Positions 36,579 to 46,124 of a stretch of 64,000 nt of DNA are shown piece after piece. The first letter of the stretch is position 1. The number at the start of each line of letters is the position of its first letter. This DNA comes from Natronorubrum bangense (GTDB taxonomy: Archaea > Halobacteriota > Halobacteria > Halobacteriales > Natrialbaceae). The stretch covers positions 248,001 through 312,000 of the forward strand of contig NZ_CP031305.1 in NCBI RefSeq assembly GCF_004799645.1, written 5' to 3'. Position numbers and translations under genes: made by a program. The notes beneath the pieces are model-generated. The model did not search any database, was not told where the DNA came from, and saw only the letters and a list, made by a program, of their open reading frames with translations.

Positions 36579-38114
36579 TCAGTCCTCGTTGGTCGTGATA
36601 TCCGCCGACAGGCCCTGTGCCATCTCGATCTCTTCCGAGTTGTTCATCGTCCACGCCGTTCGTTCCGTGACGGCCTCGATGGCCTCACGCGCACTCGGAT
36701 AGCCGTTGCCGGATTTCTTCACGCCGCCGAACGGGAGCTGTACTTCCGCGCCGATACACGGGAGGTTCGCATACGCCAGTCCGAGGTCAGCCCGGTCGCG
36801 GAAGGCGTTGAGTTGGCGGTAATCCTCCGAGATGATCGCACCCGCAAGTCCGTAGGGCGTGTCGTTGTGGACCTCGAGGGCGCGATCGATGTCGCCGTCG
36901 TACTCGAGTAAGGCGACGTGGGGGCCGAAACACTCCTCGTTCAGACAGCGCAGGTCGGGATCGTAGTCAATCTCGTAGACGAAGGGGCCGACCCAGTGGC
37001 CGTCTTCGTGGCCGTCGGGGATCTCGTCGGCCTCGAGTTCGAACCGGTTGACGAGGATGTCTGCGCCCTCTTCGCGGGCGAGTTCGTTGTGGGTGCGGAT
37101 CTTCGCGACGTGGTCGGCCTCGATCGCCGGTCCCATGAACGTCGACGCCTCGAGCGGGTCGCCGACAGCGATATCCTCGGCGATCTCGACGAAACGCTCT
37201 TTGAACTCGTCGTAGACGTCGGTGTGGACGATCAGGCGCTCGCTCGAGACACAGCGCTGGCCGGTGGTCTTGAAGCTGGACATAACCGCCGAGTGGACGG
37301 CGATGTCCAGATCCGCGTTTTCGGTGACGATGATCCCGTTTTTGCCGCCCATCTCGCAGGCGGCGAGTTTGCCGGGTTCGCCACCGACCTTGCCGGCGAT
37401 TTCGTGGCCGACCTCGGCGGAGCCGGTAAAGAGAACGGTGTCGACGCGTTCGTCGTCAGTGATCGCCGCGCCGGCGTCGCCGTAGCCCTGAACCATGTTG
37501 AAGACACCGTCGGGAATATCGGCGTCTTCGAACATCTCGGCGATGATCTGGCCACACCACGGCGTCTGCTCGGCGGGCTTCCAGACGACAGTGTTGCCCT
37601 CGACGAGCGCGATGGCCATATGCCAGAACGGGATCGCGACTGGGAAGTTCCAGGGTGTGATACAGCCGATTACACCCCGGGGCTTGCGGCGCATGTAGGC
37701 GTCTTTACCCGCGATTTCGGAGGGCACGATGTCACCGTGGGGGTGGCGGGCATTTCCAGCGGCCCACTCGACCATATGCCAGGCCTCGGTGACATCGGCT
37801 TTCCCCTCGGAAATCTCCTTGCCACACTCCTTGCTGACGATCTCGCCCAGTTCCTCGTGGCGATCGCGCAGTTCGTGGTAGATTTCCCAGAGGTACTCCG
37901 CCCGATCGATGTATGACAGCGAACGCCAGTCCTCGAACGCCTCCTGGGCGGCCTCGAGGGCAGCGTCGACGTCGTCTTCGGTTCCACGCTGGAACGTCGA
38001 AAGCGTCTCGCCGGTCGCCGGATTCTCGCTTTCAAACGTCGCAGAGTCGCTCGCATCGGTCCACTCGCCGCCGATATAGTGGCCGGATACTGCTGCTGTC
38101 GTTTGCTGACTCAT
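36579..38114 (-). CDS. Aldehyde dehydrogenase
   Basis: 511 residues, the family length. NAD(P)+-dependent oxidation of an aldehyde to the acid in the cytoplasm. The nucleotide-binding ITPWNFPVAIPFWHMA and LFTGSAEVGHEIAG (Rossmann, near 220-235), the catalytic Glu in ACEMGGKNG (near 253) and the nucleophilic Cys in TGQRCVSSERL (near 288) are all present, as is the late NEECFGPHVALLEYD. The substrate is not evident from sequence; the YIGGEWTDASDS N-terminus is standard. A promoter lies in the short divergent gap before the kinase gene. Confidence 0.93.
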   Translation of the reverse strand: MSQQTTAAVSGHYIGGEWTDASDSATFESENPATGETLSTFQRGTEDDVDAALEAAQEAFEDWRSLSYIDRAEYLWEIYHELRDRHEELGEIVSKECGKEISEGKADVTEAWHMVEWAAGNARHPHGDIVPSEIAGKDAYMRRKPRGVIGCITPWNFPVAIPFWHMAIALVEGNTVVWKPAEQTPWCGQIIAEMFEDADIPDGVFNMVQGYGDAGAAITDDERVDTVLFTGSAEVGHEIAGKVGGEPGKLAACEMGGKNGIIVTENADLDIAVHSAVMSSFKTTGQRCVSSERLIVHTDVYDEFKERFVEIAEDIAVGDPLEASTFMGPAIEADHVAKIRTHNELAREEGADILVNRFELEADEIPDGHEDGHWVGPFVYEIDYDPDLRCLNEECFGPHVALLEYDGDIDRALEVHNDTPYGLAGAIISEDYRQLNAFRDRADLGLAYANLPCIGAEVQLPFGGVKKSGNGYPSAREAIEAVTERTAWTMNNSEEIEMAQGLSADITTNED

Positions 38115-38179
38115 ACCAAACTAGACGACGAGTATCGTGAAAACCCTGCTGGTGGTTTACACGAAACACAACAGGGCGG

Positions 38180-38989
38180 TCACGTCTCCTCGTTGTCGGC
38201 TGCCAGCTCGAGTTCGGTCCGGAGCCCCATCGAATCGAACTCGTGATCGGGTCGCAGCCGGATGAAGTCGAGAAACCGCCGCGCCGAAAGCAGTTCGTCG
38301 GCGGTGTAGACGTCTGCAGCCGCGTCGACGGCGTCAAACGCACCGATTCGTGGCTCGAGAACGGCCAACGCACAGGCGAGATCGTACGCTGTGGTTTCGG
38401 CGACGCGGTCATCGTGGACGCTGGTGGCGTCGATAAAATAAAATTCGTCGTCACACAGCAAGATGTTCTCCGCACGCAGGTCGCCGTGGGCCATCCCGTG
38501 ATCGCGCAACGCTGCCAGCATCTCGAACAGTTCCGTCGCTCGCTCGGCGACGAGCCAGTCGGGAGCGTCATCGAGCGTTCGAAACTCGGGCAGGTACTCG
38601 AGGACGAGGACACCCAGCCCGTTGACTTCGAAGGCGTCGATCGGCTGTGGTGCGTTGATACCGATCTCGCGCATCTGCTCGGTCGCCTCGTACTCGTGTT
38701 CGACCATCTCGCGTGGCGTGTCGAACCGGCCGAAAAAGCCGCCGGTGCCCGCCGACACCGCACCGACGTTGCGTCCAGTCGTCAACACGTCGTGGACGAG
38801 CGCGTTCTGTCTCGAGACGATCTTGACGAACCACTGCTCGTCGATCACACAGGGCGTCGACAACCAGTTGTCGGCCTCGAGAAACTCGACGCGGATACAC
38901 TCTCGGTTGTAGCGATCCGCCAGCGTCTGCATCACGCGCTCGAGGCGGTCCCACTCGACGGTTCCTCGTGCGAGCCGGCGGATATCCAT
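38180..38989 (-). CDS. RIO/Bud32-like protein kinase
   Basis: 269 residues. Kinase landmarks are present though weak in the N-lobe: WFVKIVSRQN (ATP Lys), YEATEQMREIG, the catalytic loop DHGMAHGDLRAENILL (HGDLxxEN, as in Bud32/RIO-like kinases) and the metal-binding FYFIDATSVHDD. The N-terminal domain is long and carries LEADNWLSTPCVIDEQ. These small kinases phosphorylate ribosomal or tRNA-modifying partners; the target here is unknown. The ATG is clear; it is read away from the ALDH gene. Confidence 0.75.
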   Translation of the reverse strand: MDIRRLARGTVEWDRLERVMQTLADRYNRECIRVEFLEADNWLSTPCVIDEQWFVKIVSRQNALVHDVLTTGRNVGAVSAGTGGFFGRFDTPREMVEHEYEATEQMREIGINAPQPIDAFEVNGLGVLVLEYLPEFRTLDDAPDWLVAERATELFEMLAALRDHGMAHGDLRAENILLCDDEFYFIDATSVHDDRVAETTAYDLACALAVLEPRIGAFDAVDAAADVYTADELLSARRFLDFIRLRPDHEFDSMGLRTELELAADNEET

Positions 38990-39183
38990 ACGTCGGATGT
39001 GAGTGCCTGGGGGTTAAATGCGTCCCGAACTGTCGCCATCGAAACGTGTCGGTCGGTGGATCAATCGATACCTGGCTGAACGCTGCGAGACAGTACGCCA
39101 ATCCCGACAACCACTCTCACGGATTGTGGCTGGGATCCAGAGCAGTATTGTTATCAGCAATGCAACTGAATAGTCGCCCAGTT

Positions 39184-40374
39184 ATGGACGCGATCGACGA
39201 CTTGAGTGACGCACTCGAGACGACGCGAAATCTCTTGACACCGGTCCGGCTCGGGATCTGGGTCAAACTCGCAATCGTCGTCTTCTTCGTGAGCTCACTC
39301 GGCATGGGTGGGCCGACGGTGCCCGGTGGAGACATCACGACGTTCGCCGACGAGCCGGGAATCGACGGAACCGAGGAGTTCGAATCGGAGTTCGGAGAGG
39401 AGTTCCCAGTTGAGGAGTTCATACTGGGGCTGCTCGTCATCGGCGCCATTGCGCTGGTGCTTTGGCTGCTTTACTCGGTTATCAGCGCGGTCATGGAGTT
39501 CGTCTTTATCGAGTCGTTACGCTCGAGTGAGGTCCATATCCGACGGTATTTTTCGGCAAACATCGGCAACGGGCTCCGGCTGCTCGTCTTTCAGCTGGGG
39601 GTGATACTCGTCACTGGTGCCTTGGCGAGTGCACCCGCGGCGCTCGTCTTTGTGCTGGGTGATTTCGGTGACCTCTCGGTCGGGCTGATCGGGCTGTACG
39701 CGCTGTACGGACTCGGGCTGTTTCTCATCTACTCGGTGATCCAGCGTTTTACCAGCGTGTTCGTCGTCCCGGTTATGCTTCAGGAAGACCGCGGTGTGCT
39801 CAGCGCCTGGAGTCGGTTCTGGTCGACGTTTACGGCCAACTGGACGGAGTACGTGGTCTATCTCGTGTTAGTCTGGATCCTCTCGATCGCGATTGCGATC
39901 GCCGCCTGGTTTGTCATCGCGTTCGGTGTGCTGGCACTGCTGATCCCGTTTGTGATCGTCATCGTCCTGTTGGTCTTCCTCGGAGAGATCGGTGTGTTAC
40001 TGGCGATCCCCGTCGGCCTGCTGGCAGTTGTGTGCATCCTACTGTTCATCTCGCTCGTCTGGACGCCGATTGAGACCTACTTCCAGTACTACGCGCTGTT
40101 GTTGTTAGGCGATACGAACGCCGACCTCGATCTGATCCCGGAGCAGCGAGCCGCAGTGCGATCCGACGGCGGTGCCCTGACTGACCGAGACGATGACTGG
40201 AACGGCGACGACGGAGATGGGCGAGAGAACCGCGACCAATCTCGGAACGACGGCTGGTCGACAGACGACAGTGCCTCACGGAACGACGACCCGGACGACG
40301 AGTACGACCCATGGGATACCGACTCGAGTTCGTGGGACGACGACACCGACCGCGACGATAATCGGGGCTGGTAG
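39184..40374 (+). CDS. Multi-pass membrane protein of the haloarchaeal DUF7544-like group
   Basis: 396 residues from MDAIDDLSDALETTRNLLTP. Several hydrophobic helices alternate with acidic loops: IWVKLAIVVFFVSSLGMG; FILGLLVIGAIALVLWLLYSV; LLVFQLGVILVTGALASAP; LIGLYALYGLGLFLIYSV; YVVYLVLVWILSIAIAIAAW; LIPFVIVIVLLVFLGEI; VGLLAVVCILLFISLVW. A long, strongly acidic C-terminal tail (about 60 residues, rich in Asp, Asn and Ser) is typical of haloarchaea. No enzyme motif was seen; the family number is from memory and uncertain. Confidence 0.72.
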   Translation: MDAIDDLSDALETTRNLLTPVRLGIWVKLAIVVFFVSSLGMGGPTVPGGDITTFADEPGIDGTEEFESEFGEEFPVEEFILGLLVIGAIALVLWLLYSVISAVMEFVFIESLRSSEVHIRRYFSANIGNGLRLLVFQLGVILVTGALASAPAALVFVLGDFGDLSVGLIGLYALYGLGLFLIYSVIQRFTSVFVVPVMLQEDRGVLSAWSRFWSTFTANWTEYVVYLVLVWILSIAIAIAAWFVIAFGVLALLIPFVIVIVLLVFLGEIGVLLAIPVGLLAVVCILLFISLVWTPIETYFQYYALLLLGDTNADLDLIPEQRAAVRSDGGALTDRDDDWNGDDGDGRENRDQSRNDGWSTDDSASRNDDPDDEYDPWDTDSSSWDDDTDRDDNRGW

Positions 40375-40530
40375 CGACCGAACCAGTGTCATTGGGCCAG
40401 TATTTTTCAGACAGCTACCGTGTCGCCCACTGACTCGAGCGTACGACCGACCGCTCAGGGTGACACGATAGCCATCGATCACGACCGAGTTTGGCGGTGT
40501 GCTTATTCCGCTCGTTGGTGACAGTGCGGT

Positions 40531-41682
40531 ATGGACACGGCGCTTCCCGACGAACACCGTATGATTCGGGAGACAGTCCGGGATTTCTGTGACACCGAAA
40601 TCGAGCCGATCGCCCAGGCGATCGAAGACGAGCATCGGTTTCCAGCCGAGATCTTCGACCAGCTCGCCGAGCTGGATATAATGGGCGTTCCCATCGACGA
40701 GGCGTACGGCGGCCTCGGCGGTGATACGCTCATGTACGCACTCGTCGCCGAAGAGCTCGGTCGAGTCTCGGGGTCGATCGGGCTCTCCTACGTCGCGCAT
40801 ACGTCGCTGGGATCGAAACCGCTCGAGCTGTTCGGTACCGAAAGCCAGAAAGAACGCTGGCTGCGCCCGCTTGCGGAAGGCGAGACGCTCGGCGGCTGGG
40901 CGCTGACCGAACCGGACAGCGGCTCCGATGCGTCGGATATGGACACGACGGCGACGAAAGACGGCGATGAGTGGGTGCTGAACGGCACCAAGCAGTTCAT
41001 TACGAACGCCTCGGAAGCAGGCTCGATACTCGTCAAGGCCGTCACCGACCCTGACGCCGGCTACGGCGGGATCTCGACGTTTATTGTCGACCCCCGAACG
41101 GACGACGGGTTCGAGGTCACGACGATCTGGGAGAAACTGGGGCTGAACGCCTCGCCAACCTGTGAGATTCGCCTCGAGAACGTTCGACTTCCCGAAGATC
41201 GCCTCTTGGGCGAGGAAGGCGACGGCTGGAGCCAGACGAAACAGACGCTCGATGGTGGTCGGATCTCGATTGCCGCGCTTTCGACCGGCCTTGCACAGGG
41301 GGCCTACGAGCACGCGAAGGCATACAGTATGGAGCGCGAGCAGTTCGGACAGCCGATTTCGACGTTCGATGCCATCCGAAACAAAATCGTCGACATGCAT
41401 CGCAAAACCGAGCGCGCACGGCTGCTCACACACCGTGCTGCTCATACGTACGACAACGGTGAGCCCGTTACCCGCGAGTCCGCACTCGCGAAACTCGACG
41501 CCAGCGAGGCTGCTCGCGAGGTCGCTGAAGACGCCGTGCAAGTGCTTGGCGGCTACGGCTACACCACCGACTTCGCACCCCAGCGGTTCTATCGGGATGC
41601 CAAGCTGATGGAGATTGGTGAAGGAACCAGCGAGATCCAACAGCTCGTGATTAGCCGGGAGCTCGGCCTCTCCCCGAATTAA
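40531..41682 (+). CDS. Acyl-CoA dehydrogenase
   Basis: 383 residues, standard length. FAD enzyme that desaturates acyl-CoA and passes electrons to electron-transfer flavoprotein. Motifs: GGWALTEPDSGSDASDM (FAD/acyl binding, signature 1), NGTKQFITNASEAG, LDGGRISIAALSTGLAQGAYEHA, and the C-terminal VLGGYGYTTDFAPQRFYRDAKLMEIGEGTSEIQQLVI that carries the catalytic Glu region (the GEGTSEIQ signature 2). Chain-length choice is not readable. A small membrane-protein gene starts six bases after the stop. Confidence 0.94.
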   Translation: MDTALPDEHRMIRETVRDFCDTEIEPIAQAIEDEHRFPAEIFDQLAELDIMGVPIDEAYGGLGGDTLMYALVAEELGRVSGSIGLSYVAHTSLGSKPLELFGTESQKERWLRPLAEGETLGGWALTEPDSGSDASDMDTTATKDGDEWVLNGTKQFITNASEAGSILVKAVTDPDAGYGGISTFIVDPRTDDGFEVTTIWEKLGLNASPTCEIRLENVRLPEDRLLGEEGDGWSQTKQTLDGGRISIAALSTGLAQGAYEHAKAYSMEREQFGQPISTFDAIRNKIVDMHRKTERARLLTHRAAHTYDNGEPVTRESALAKLDASEAAREVAEDAVQVLGGYGYTTDFAPQRFYRDAKLMEIGEGTSEIQQLVISRELGLSPN

Positions 41683-41687
41683 ATCGT

Positions 41688-41906
41688 ATGCTCGTACTCG
41701 TCGCCGGCCTCGCACTCGTCGGCTTCGGTGTCGCCGGACTCCGGTATGCACCGGCCATCGTCACAGCCCAGCATCGACAGGGGATGGCACCGCTCGAGGG
41801 TGACGAAATCGACGAAACAGATCGGATTCGAGCCACGAAGTGGGTCGGAGCCGTCTTCGTCATCGGTGGGCTTGCCCTCCTTGGCTACGGCATAGGGGTC
41901 GTCTGA
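41688..41906 (+). CDS. Small two-helix membrane protein
   Basis: 72 residues: a helix MLVLVAGLALVGFGVAGLRYAPAI, a polar loop (QGMAPLEGDEIDETDRIRATKW) and a helix VGAVFVIGGLALLGYGIGVV. It starts six bases after the acyl-CoA dehydrogenase stop, so the two are likely one transcript. It has no known motif and may be a membrane subunit or a stray neighbour. Confidence 0.7.
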   Translation: MLVLVAGLALVGFGVAGLRYAPAIVTAQHRQGMAPLEGDEIDETDRIRATKWVGAVFVIGGLALLGYGIGVV

Positions 41907-41936
41907 GTCGAGTACCGATGGCGTCTGCAGCGTCAG

Positions 41937-42758
41937 CTACTCGAGTGTCCCCAGGAGGCCATCGTCGTCGTCGCTGTCGTTGGTCTCATCACCGTCATCC
42001 TCATCGTCACCGTCTGTCTCGCCATCCTCGTCAGCATCCTCATCGCCACCGTCTGTCTCGCCATCCTCGTCAGCATCCTCATCGCCACCGTCGTCGCTCG
42101 ATGCAGTGTCGTCCAGCTCGATGTCCGTCGTGACGCCCTCCATCAGTTCGAGAATGTTCGACTGTTCCACGCTGCGAACTTGCTGGGGATAGACACCGAT
42201 GGTCACGAGCAGGTCGTCGCCTGCTTCGACGGCCTCGCTGACGTGGAGATCGACCTCGAGGGAGTGACCGTCGAACGTCGCATCGGCGCTGAACCGCGAC
42301 CGGGTCGTTGTCTGCTCGAGGATCGTGATATCTGCGGTCTCCTCGTTCGTGATGTCGCTGATATCGTCGTAGTTGTCCTCGACGAGTGCAACGAGTTCTT
42401 CGGCATCCATCTCTTCGACGGGATTGAAGTTCCGGCCTGCGGCCCCGATCTGTGGCGTCGTCAACACCATGAAAACAGCACCGCGCTGGCGACCGAGTGG
42501 ACCCATGTCGACCGCCTTCTCGTGTTCGGTGAGATAGTTCGTGACGGCAATCGTCTCCGAGGCGGCTCCGACACCGACGTCTTCTTCGACAGTAAGCGGC
42601 TCGACATCGGTCTGGTCGTACCCCGTCTCCGACCGAACGCTCGCATCAACGCCGGCCGGCGACGACTCGTGGACGTCCATACCGAGGGTACCCAGACAGC
42701 CCGCAAGCGCCGTGAGTCCGAGGCCACCAAGGCCACCGAGCACTGCTCTTCGATTCAT
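41937..42758 (-). CDS. DUF6517-like lipoprotein with repetitive acidic tail
   Basis: 273 residues. The N-terminus MNRRAVLGGLGGLGLTALAGCLG is a twin-arginine-type signal with a lipobox (LAGC), so the protein is predicted to be exported and lipid-anchored at its Cys. The middle (GVGAASETIAVTNYLTEHEKAVDMGPLGRQRGAVFMVLTTP and EVDLHVSEAVEAGDDLLVTIGVYP) matches the DUF6517 family of haloarchaeal secreted proteins. The C-terminal 50 residues are acidic, with the unit GGDEDADEDGETD given twice; the DNA shows a perfect 39-base tandem repeat. Function unknown. Confidence 0.82.
   Translation of the reverse strand: MNRRAVLGGLGGLGLTALAGCLGTLGMDVHESSPAGVDASVRSETGYDQTDVEPLTVEEDVGVGAASETIAVTNYLTEHEKAVDMGPLGRQRGAVFMVLTTPQIGAAGRNFNPVEEMDAEELVALVEDNYDDISDITNEETADITILEQTTTRSRFSADATFDGHSLEVDLHVSEAVEAGDDLLVTIGVYPQQVRSVEQSNILELMEGVTTDIELDDTASSDDGGDEDADEDGETDGGDEDADEDGETDGDDEDDGDETNDSDDDDGLLGTLE
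42008..42085 (-). repeat. 39-base tandem repeat in the lipoprotein gene
   Basis: Two identical adjacent 39-base units (42008-42046 and 42047-42085) encode the repeated acidic 13-residue segment in the C-terminal tail of the lipoprotein. The next bases diverge after CACCGTC. Slippage can change the copy number without a frameshift, since 39 is a multiple of three. Confidence 0.95.
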
Positions 42759-42863
42759 TTTCGATTGAATCTCTCTTGAGTTCGTAAATGGTTGTTGCTT
42801 CTCTAAGAGAGTGTTCGGCGACGATCCATCACTTCGCTGTCGTCTTCGAACGATGTCGAGGGG

Positions 42864-43367
42864 TTAGCGTCGGAAAAGACCAAGAATTCCCGACCCGACT
42901 GACGGCCCGGGATGGCGATCTGTCCGTCGGCGATGTACTCGAGTCAGATGCAACACCGTCACGTACCCAACAGCGCCAAGCACGATGGCGACGACGGCGT
43001 TTCCAAGGAGGAGTTGCTGAACCCCAACCCATGCAAACTCGGTCGTCGTTGCATCCCGTGAGCGAACCGAGTTCGACCCCAGTAAAAATGCGCCGATCTG
43101 AAAACTCGCGAGGTAGACCGCTGGCTTGACAAACGGGTTGAGGACGATGACGGAGGCGAAAATCGCTGGCTTGCTGATCCACGACCACAGCGAGATGAAG
43201 ACGAAAAACAGGCCGACACCGACGCCACCGGTTGGCAGTGCGGTGACGAAAATGCCAATAGCGAAGCTCGCAGCGATCTGCCGTGGCGTCCGTTCCTCAC
43301 GAAACGCAGCGAGGAGTTTCCGGCGAACCCGGTCGCGATACCGAGCGAGACGTTCCCCTACAGTCAC
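42864..43367 (-). CDS. DUF2062-family membrane protein
   Basis: 167 residues from GTG (VTVGERLARYRDRVRRK). The pattern EERTPRQIAASFAIGIFVTALPTGGVG, WSWISKPAIFASVIVLNPFVKPAVYL and the later small helix GNAVVAIVLGAVGYVTVL match DUF2062, a family of small membrane proteins of unknown function, in bacteria sometimes fused to glycosyltransferases. The more distal ATG upstream adds residues not seen in the family. It lies between the lipoprotein gene and the first glutamate dehydrogenase on the same strand. Confidence 0.83.
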   Translation of the reverse strand: MTVGERLARYRDRVRRKLLAAFREERTPRQIAASFAIGIFVTALPTGGVGVGLFFVFISLWSWISKPAIFASVIVLNPFVKPAVYLASFQIGAFLLGSNSVRSRDATTTEFAWVGVQQLLLGNAVVAIVLGAVGYVTVLHLTRVHRRRTDRHPGPSVGSGILGLFRR

Positions 43368-43484
43368 TCTATCCGTGGGTTGCCAGCAACCGGCAAAAGG
43401 ATATCGAGTTCGTAGATGAATAGTTACGCAACGAGTGTTTTGCCGTCTCAAGCGAGGCGCTGTCAGCGACGTCTCACCAACGAG

Positions 43485-44741
43485 TCAGGGGAACGAGCCG
43501 GCTTCCTCGAAGGCATTGGCGACGCGACCGATCGCAACCACATACGCCGCGGTCCGTGGGTTGTCGAGATCGTGTGCCTCGAGCGTCTCGACGAGGGCGT
43601 CGAAGGCGTTGACGATGAGTTCCTCGAGTTCCGCGTTGACTCGCTCTTCGGTCCAGTGGAACCGCTGGCGGTTCTGAACCCACTCGAAGTAGCTCACCGT
43701 CACCCCACCAGCGTTGGCGAGGATGTCCGGAATCACGAAGACGTCTTTGTCCTCGAGGATGGCGTCGGCTTCGGGGGTCAGTGGCCCGTTTGCAGCCTCG
43801 GAGATAACGTCTGCCGTGACTTCCTCGGCGAGGTCGGCATCGATCGCGTTCTCGAGGGCAGCGGGAATCAGCAGGTCGACATCCATCGTCAGAATGTCCT
43901 CGTTCGTCACTTCCGTTTCACACTCCTCGTAGCCGACGATGCTACCGGTCTCGTTTTTGTGGTCTTTGGCCGCAACCGGGTCAAACCCGTCCGGATTGTA
44001 GATCCCGCCACTCGAGTCACTGGCTGCGACGACAGTCGCCCCCATCTCGTCGATCAGTTTGGCGGCGATCCAGCCGGCGTTGCCGTAGCCCTGCACAGCG
44101 ACGGTTGCGCCCTCGAGATCCTTGCCGAGATAGTCGAAGGCTTCGCGGGCAGCGATCACTGTCGAGCGGCCGGTTGCCTCGACGCGGCCTTCACTGCCAC
44201 CGCTGGCGATGTTTTTACCCGTGATGACACCTGGCTCGGTGGTGTTTTCGAGTGTTTCATACGTGTCTTTGATCCAGTTCATCTCCCGCTGGCCCGTGTT
44301 CACGTCGGGTGCGGGAATGTCGCGGTCCACGCCGATCATCGGGCGCAGTTCCTTCGCGAAGGCACGAGTGACGCGCTCGAGTTCGGCCTCGGAGTACTCA
44401 TCAGGATCGATGATGATTCCGCCTTTGCCGCCACCGTAGGGGATGCCGACGGTCGCACACTTGTAGACCATCCAGCCCGACAGCGCCTTCACTTCGTCAC
44501 GGGAGACCTGTGGGTGGTAGCGAATGCCGCCCTTGTACGGTCCGCGATCGCCGTTGAACTGCGAGCGGAACGCCTTGAATCGCTCGAGGTTGCCGTCGTC
44601 ACGCTCGATCGTGAGGTTCGTCTCGAGAACTCGCTCCGGATGTTTGAGCCGCTCGATCACGTCGTCGCCGACGTCGAGATGAACAGCTGCCTCGTCGATC
44701 TGAGACTGGAGACTTTCAAACGGGTTTGCTTCGCCAGACAT
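43485..44741 (-). CDS. gdh: Glutamate dehydrogenase (GluDH/LeuDH/PheDH family), copy 1
   Basis: 418 residues. It interconverts glutamate and 2-oxoglutarate plus ammonia with NAD(P)H. Seen: [11 protein letters not shown] and [11 protein letters not shown] (substrate-site Lys region), the second-domain nucleotide fold [17 protein letters not shown] (about 220-235) and [16 protein letters not shown] near the end. It is a paralogue of the copy at 48.1-49.4 kb. A TATA-like element lies 24-33 bases before the ATG, so the transcript is nearly leaderless; three TATTCA hexamers spaced 16 and 14 bases lie further upstream. Confidence 0.94.
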   Translation of the reverse strand: MSGEANPFESLQSQIDEAAVHLDVGDDVIERLKHPERVLETNLTIERDDGNLERFKAFRSQFNGDRGPYKGGIRYHPQVSRDEVKALSGWMVYKCATVGIPYGGGKGGIIIDPDEYSEAELERVTRAFAKELRPMIGVDRDIPAPDVNTGQREMNWIKDTYETLENTTEPGVITGKNIASGGSEGRVEATGRSTVIAAREAFDYLGKDLEGATVAVQGYGNAGWIAAKLIDEMGATVVAASDSSGGIYNPDGFDPVAAKDHKNETGSIVGYEECETEVTNEDILTMDVDLLIPAALENAIDADLAEEVTADVISEAANGPLTPEADAILEDKDVFVIPDILANAGGVTVSYFEWVQNRQRFHWTEERVNAELEELIVNAFDALVETLEAHDLDNPRTAAYVVAIGRVANAFEEAGSFP

Positions 44742-44764
44742 TGAGTATGCCTTCCAAGGAAACC

Positions 44765-44820
44765 AAAATAAACGTGACGAATGCTATTCATAGTGCATAA
44801 TATTCAATATAAGGTATTCA
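44765..44820 (-). promoter_or_regulatory. gdh copy 1 promoter with direct repeats
   Basis: On the minus strand CGTTTATTTT (44765-44774) is 24-33 bases before the start codon and fits an archaeal TATA box. Upstream, the plus strand shows TATTCA at 44785, 44801 and 44815, i.e. spacings of 16 and 14 bases, in an AT-rich patch. The hexamers could be a regulator site; that is inference. Confidence 0.4.
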
Positions 44821-44887
44821 GAGGCAATTATATTTTTCCAAACTGTCGACGTCGATTCGGGTGGGAACACGGTGTTAATCGCTGGTC

Positions 44888-45763
44888 TCAGTGATCACTC
44901 TCAGGCCACGTCTCGGCTGCAACGGCCCGCGAGCGGATTCGTTCAGCCTGTGCGATCAACGGCGCATCGATCATCTCGCCATCGACTTCGAAGACGCCTC
45001 GACCCTCGGCATCCGCAGTCCGCTTGGCCTCGAGAACCTTTTGGGCCCACTCGAGGTCGTCTGCCGACGGTGTAAACGCCGCATTGATCGGGTCGACCTG
45101 CGCGGGATGGATCGCCAGTTTGCCGTCGTAGCCGAGCTGGACCGAAAACGCAGTATCCTCACGCAGTTGTGCTTCGTCGCCGAAATCAGTGACGAGGGTG
45201 TCGATAGCCCCACACTCGTGTGCAGCGGCAGCGAGGACGATACGTTCGCGCGCGTAGAGGACCTCCGTTCCCTCATCTGTACGGGTCGCACCGAGATCCG
45301 CCGAAAGATCCTCTGCACCGAAAACGAGCGCATCAGTCGCCTGAACGGCCGCGATCTCCGGTGCAGCGAGGACGCCCGCAGCGCTCTCGATTAGCGCAAA
45401 CACGGGAAGTGAGACGTCATAACCCGCGAGTTCGTCCACGAGTCCCCGGACGTCTCCCGGCGAGTCGACTTTCGGCAACATCACGCTATCGAGCCGAACG
45501 TCGCCATCGACATCCTGCAACAGTGCCTCGAGGTCGGCCGCCACAGCCGACTCGGTCGCGTTGACGCGGACACAGACCTCACAGTCCGGATCGAACGCCG
45601 GATCAGCGAGAACTGTTCGAACAGTCTCACGTGCATCGGCTTTCTGTCCGGGCGCAACTGCATCCTCGAGATCGAAAACGATCACATCCGCCCCTGCAGT
45701 GGGCGACTTGCGCATCATCTCCGGACGATCCCCTGGCGTGAACAGAATGCTTCTCCGTCCCAT
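44888..45763 (-). CDS. citE: CitE-like lyase (HpcH/HpaI aldolase family)
   Basis: 291 residues. The family cleaves or joins acyl-CoA and oxo-acids (citryl-CoA, L-malyl-CoA/beta-methylmalyl-CoA). Seen are RRSILFTPGDRPEMMRK at the N-terminus, FDLEDAVAPGQKADARE (metal-binding Glu/Asp), VCVRVNATES, MLPKVDSPGDVRGLV and VFALIESAAGVLAAPEIA, the family order. In haloarchaea relatives work in the methylaspartate or propionyl-CoA pathways; which applies here is unproven. It sits beside the origin elements, whose boxes flank its promoter. TATA-like TATATAGTAA precedes the start by about 20 bases. Confidence 0.85.
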   Translation of the reverse strand: MGRRSILFTPGDRPEMMRKSPTAGADVIVFDLEDAVAPGQKADARETVRTVLADPAFDPDCEVCVRVNATESAVAADLEALLQDVDGDVRLDSVMLPKVDSPGDVRGLVDELAGYDVSLPVFALIESAAGVLAAPEIAAVQATDALVFGAEDLSADLGATRTDEGTEVLYARERIVLAAAAHECGAIDTLVTDFGDEAQLREDTAFSVQLGYDGKLAIHPAQVDPINAAFTPSADDLEWAQKVLEAKRTADAEGRGVFEVDGEMIDAPLIAQAERIRSRAVAAETWPESDH

Positions 45764-45884
45764 ACATCATGTCTGTGAGCCATTACTATATACTGTTGGA
45801 CGGACCACGTGACCGAGTTTCGAGACGGACGCCGCCGTCGCCATGTCGACGACTCAAACTGGTTAGAACGGAGGTGTAGACGGG

Positions 45885-45904
45885 ACCCCTCGTTCAGAGT
45901 GAAA
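45885..45904 (+). other. Origin recognition box-like element 1
   Basis: acccctcgttcagagtgaaa in direct orientation. It is one of five similar 20-base cores around the orc1/cdc6 gene. It lies close to the citE promoter and lacks the extended C/G run seen in boxes 3 to 5. Confidence 0.8.
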
Positions 45905-46000
45905 AATGGTTCGGTCTACGTTGGCCAACAGAAGCGACCAGCTGGGCAACGTCGAGTCGGTCGTGTAGTCTGACTCGAGTCAGAACGCTGGAACGGAGAG

Positions 46001-46020
46001 ACCCGTCGTTCAGAGTGAAA
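46001..46020 (+). other. Origin recognition box-like element 2
   Basis: acccgtcgttcagagtgaaa, one base different in the core from element 1 and in the same orientation, 116 bases downstream. Low-divergence copies of this sort are typical of Orc1/Cdc6 binding sites. Confidence 0.8.
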
Positions 46021-46124
46021 TCGGATCACGGGTCCGCCTTTCGGTTACAGAGCAGAGCGGTGGCATGGACACCGCAGGGTAAGCCTCGAGGTACTCGCCC
46101 TGCCCAGTCTGTCGAATAGCGCAA

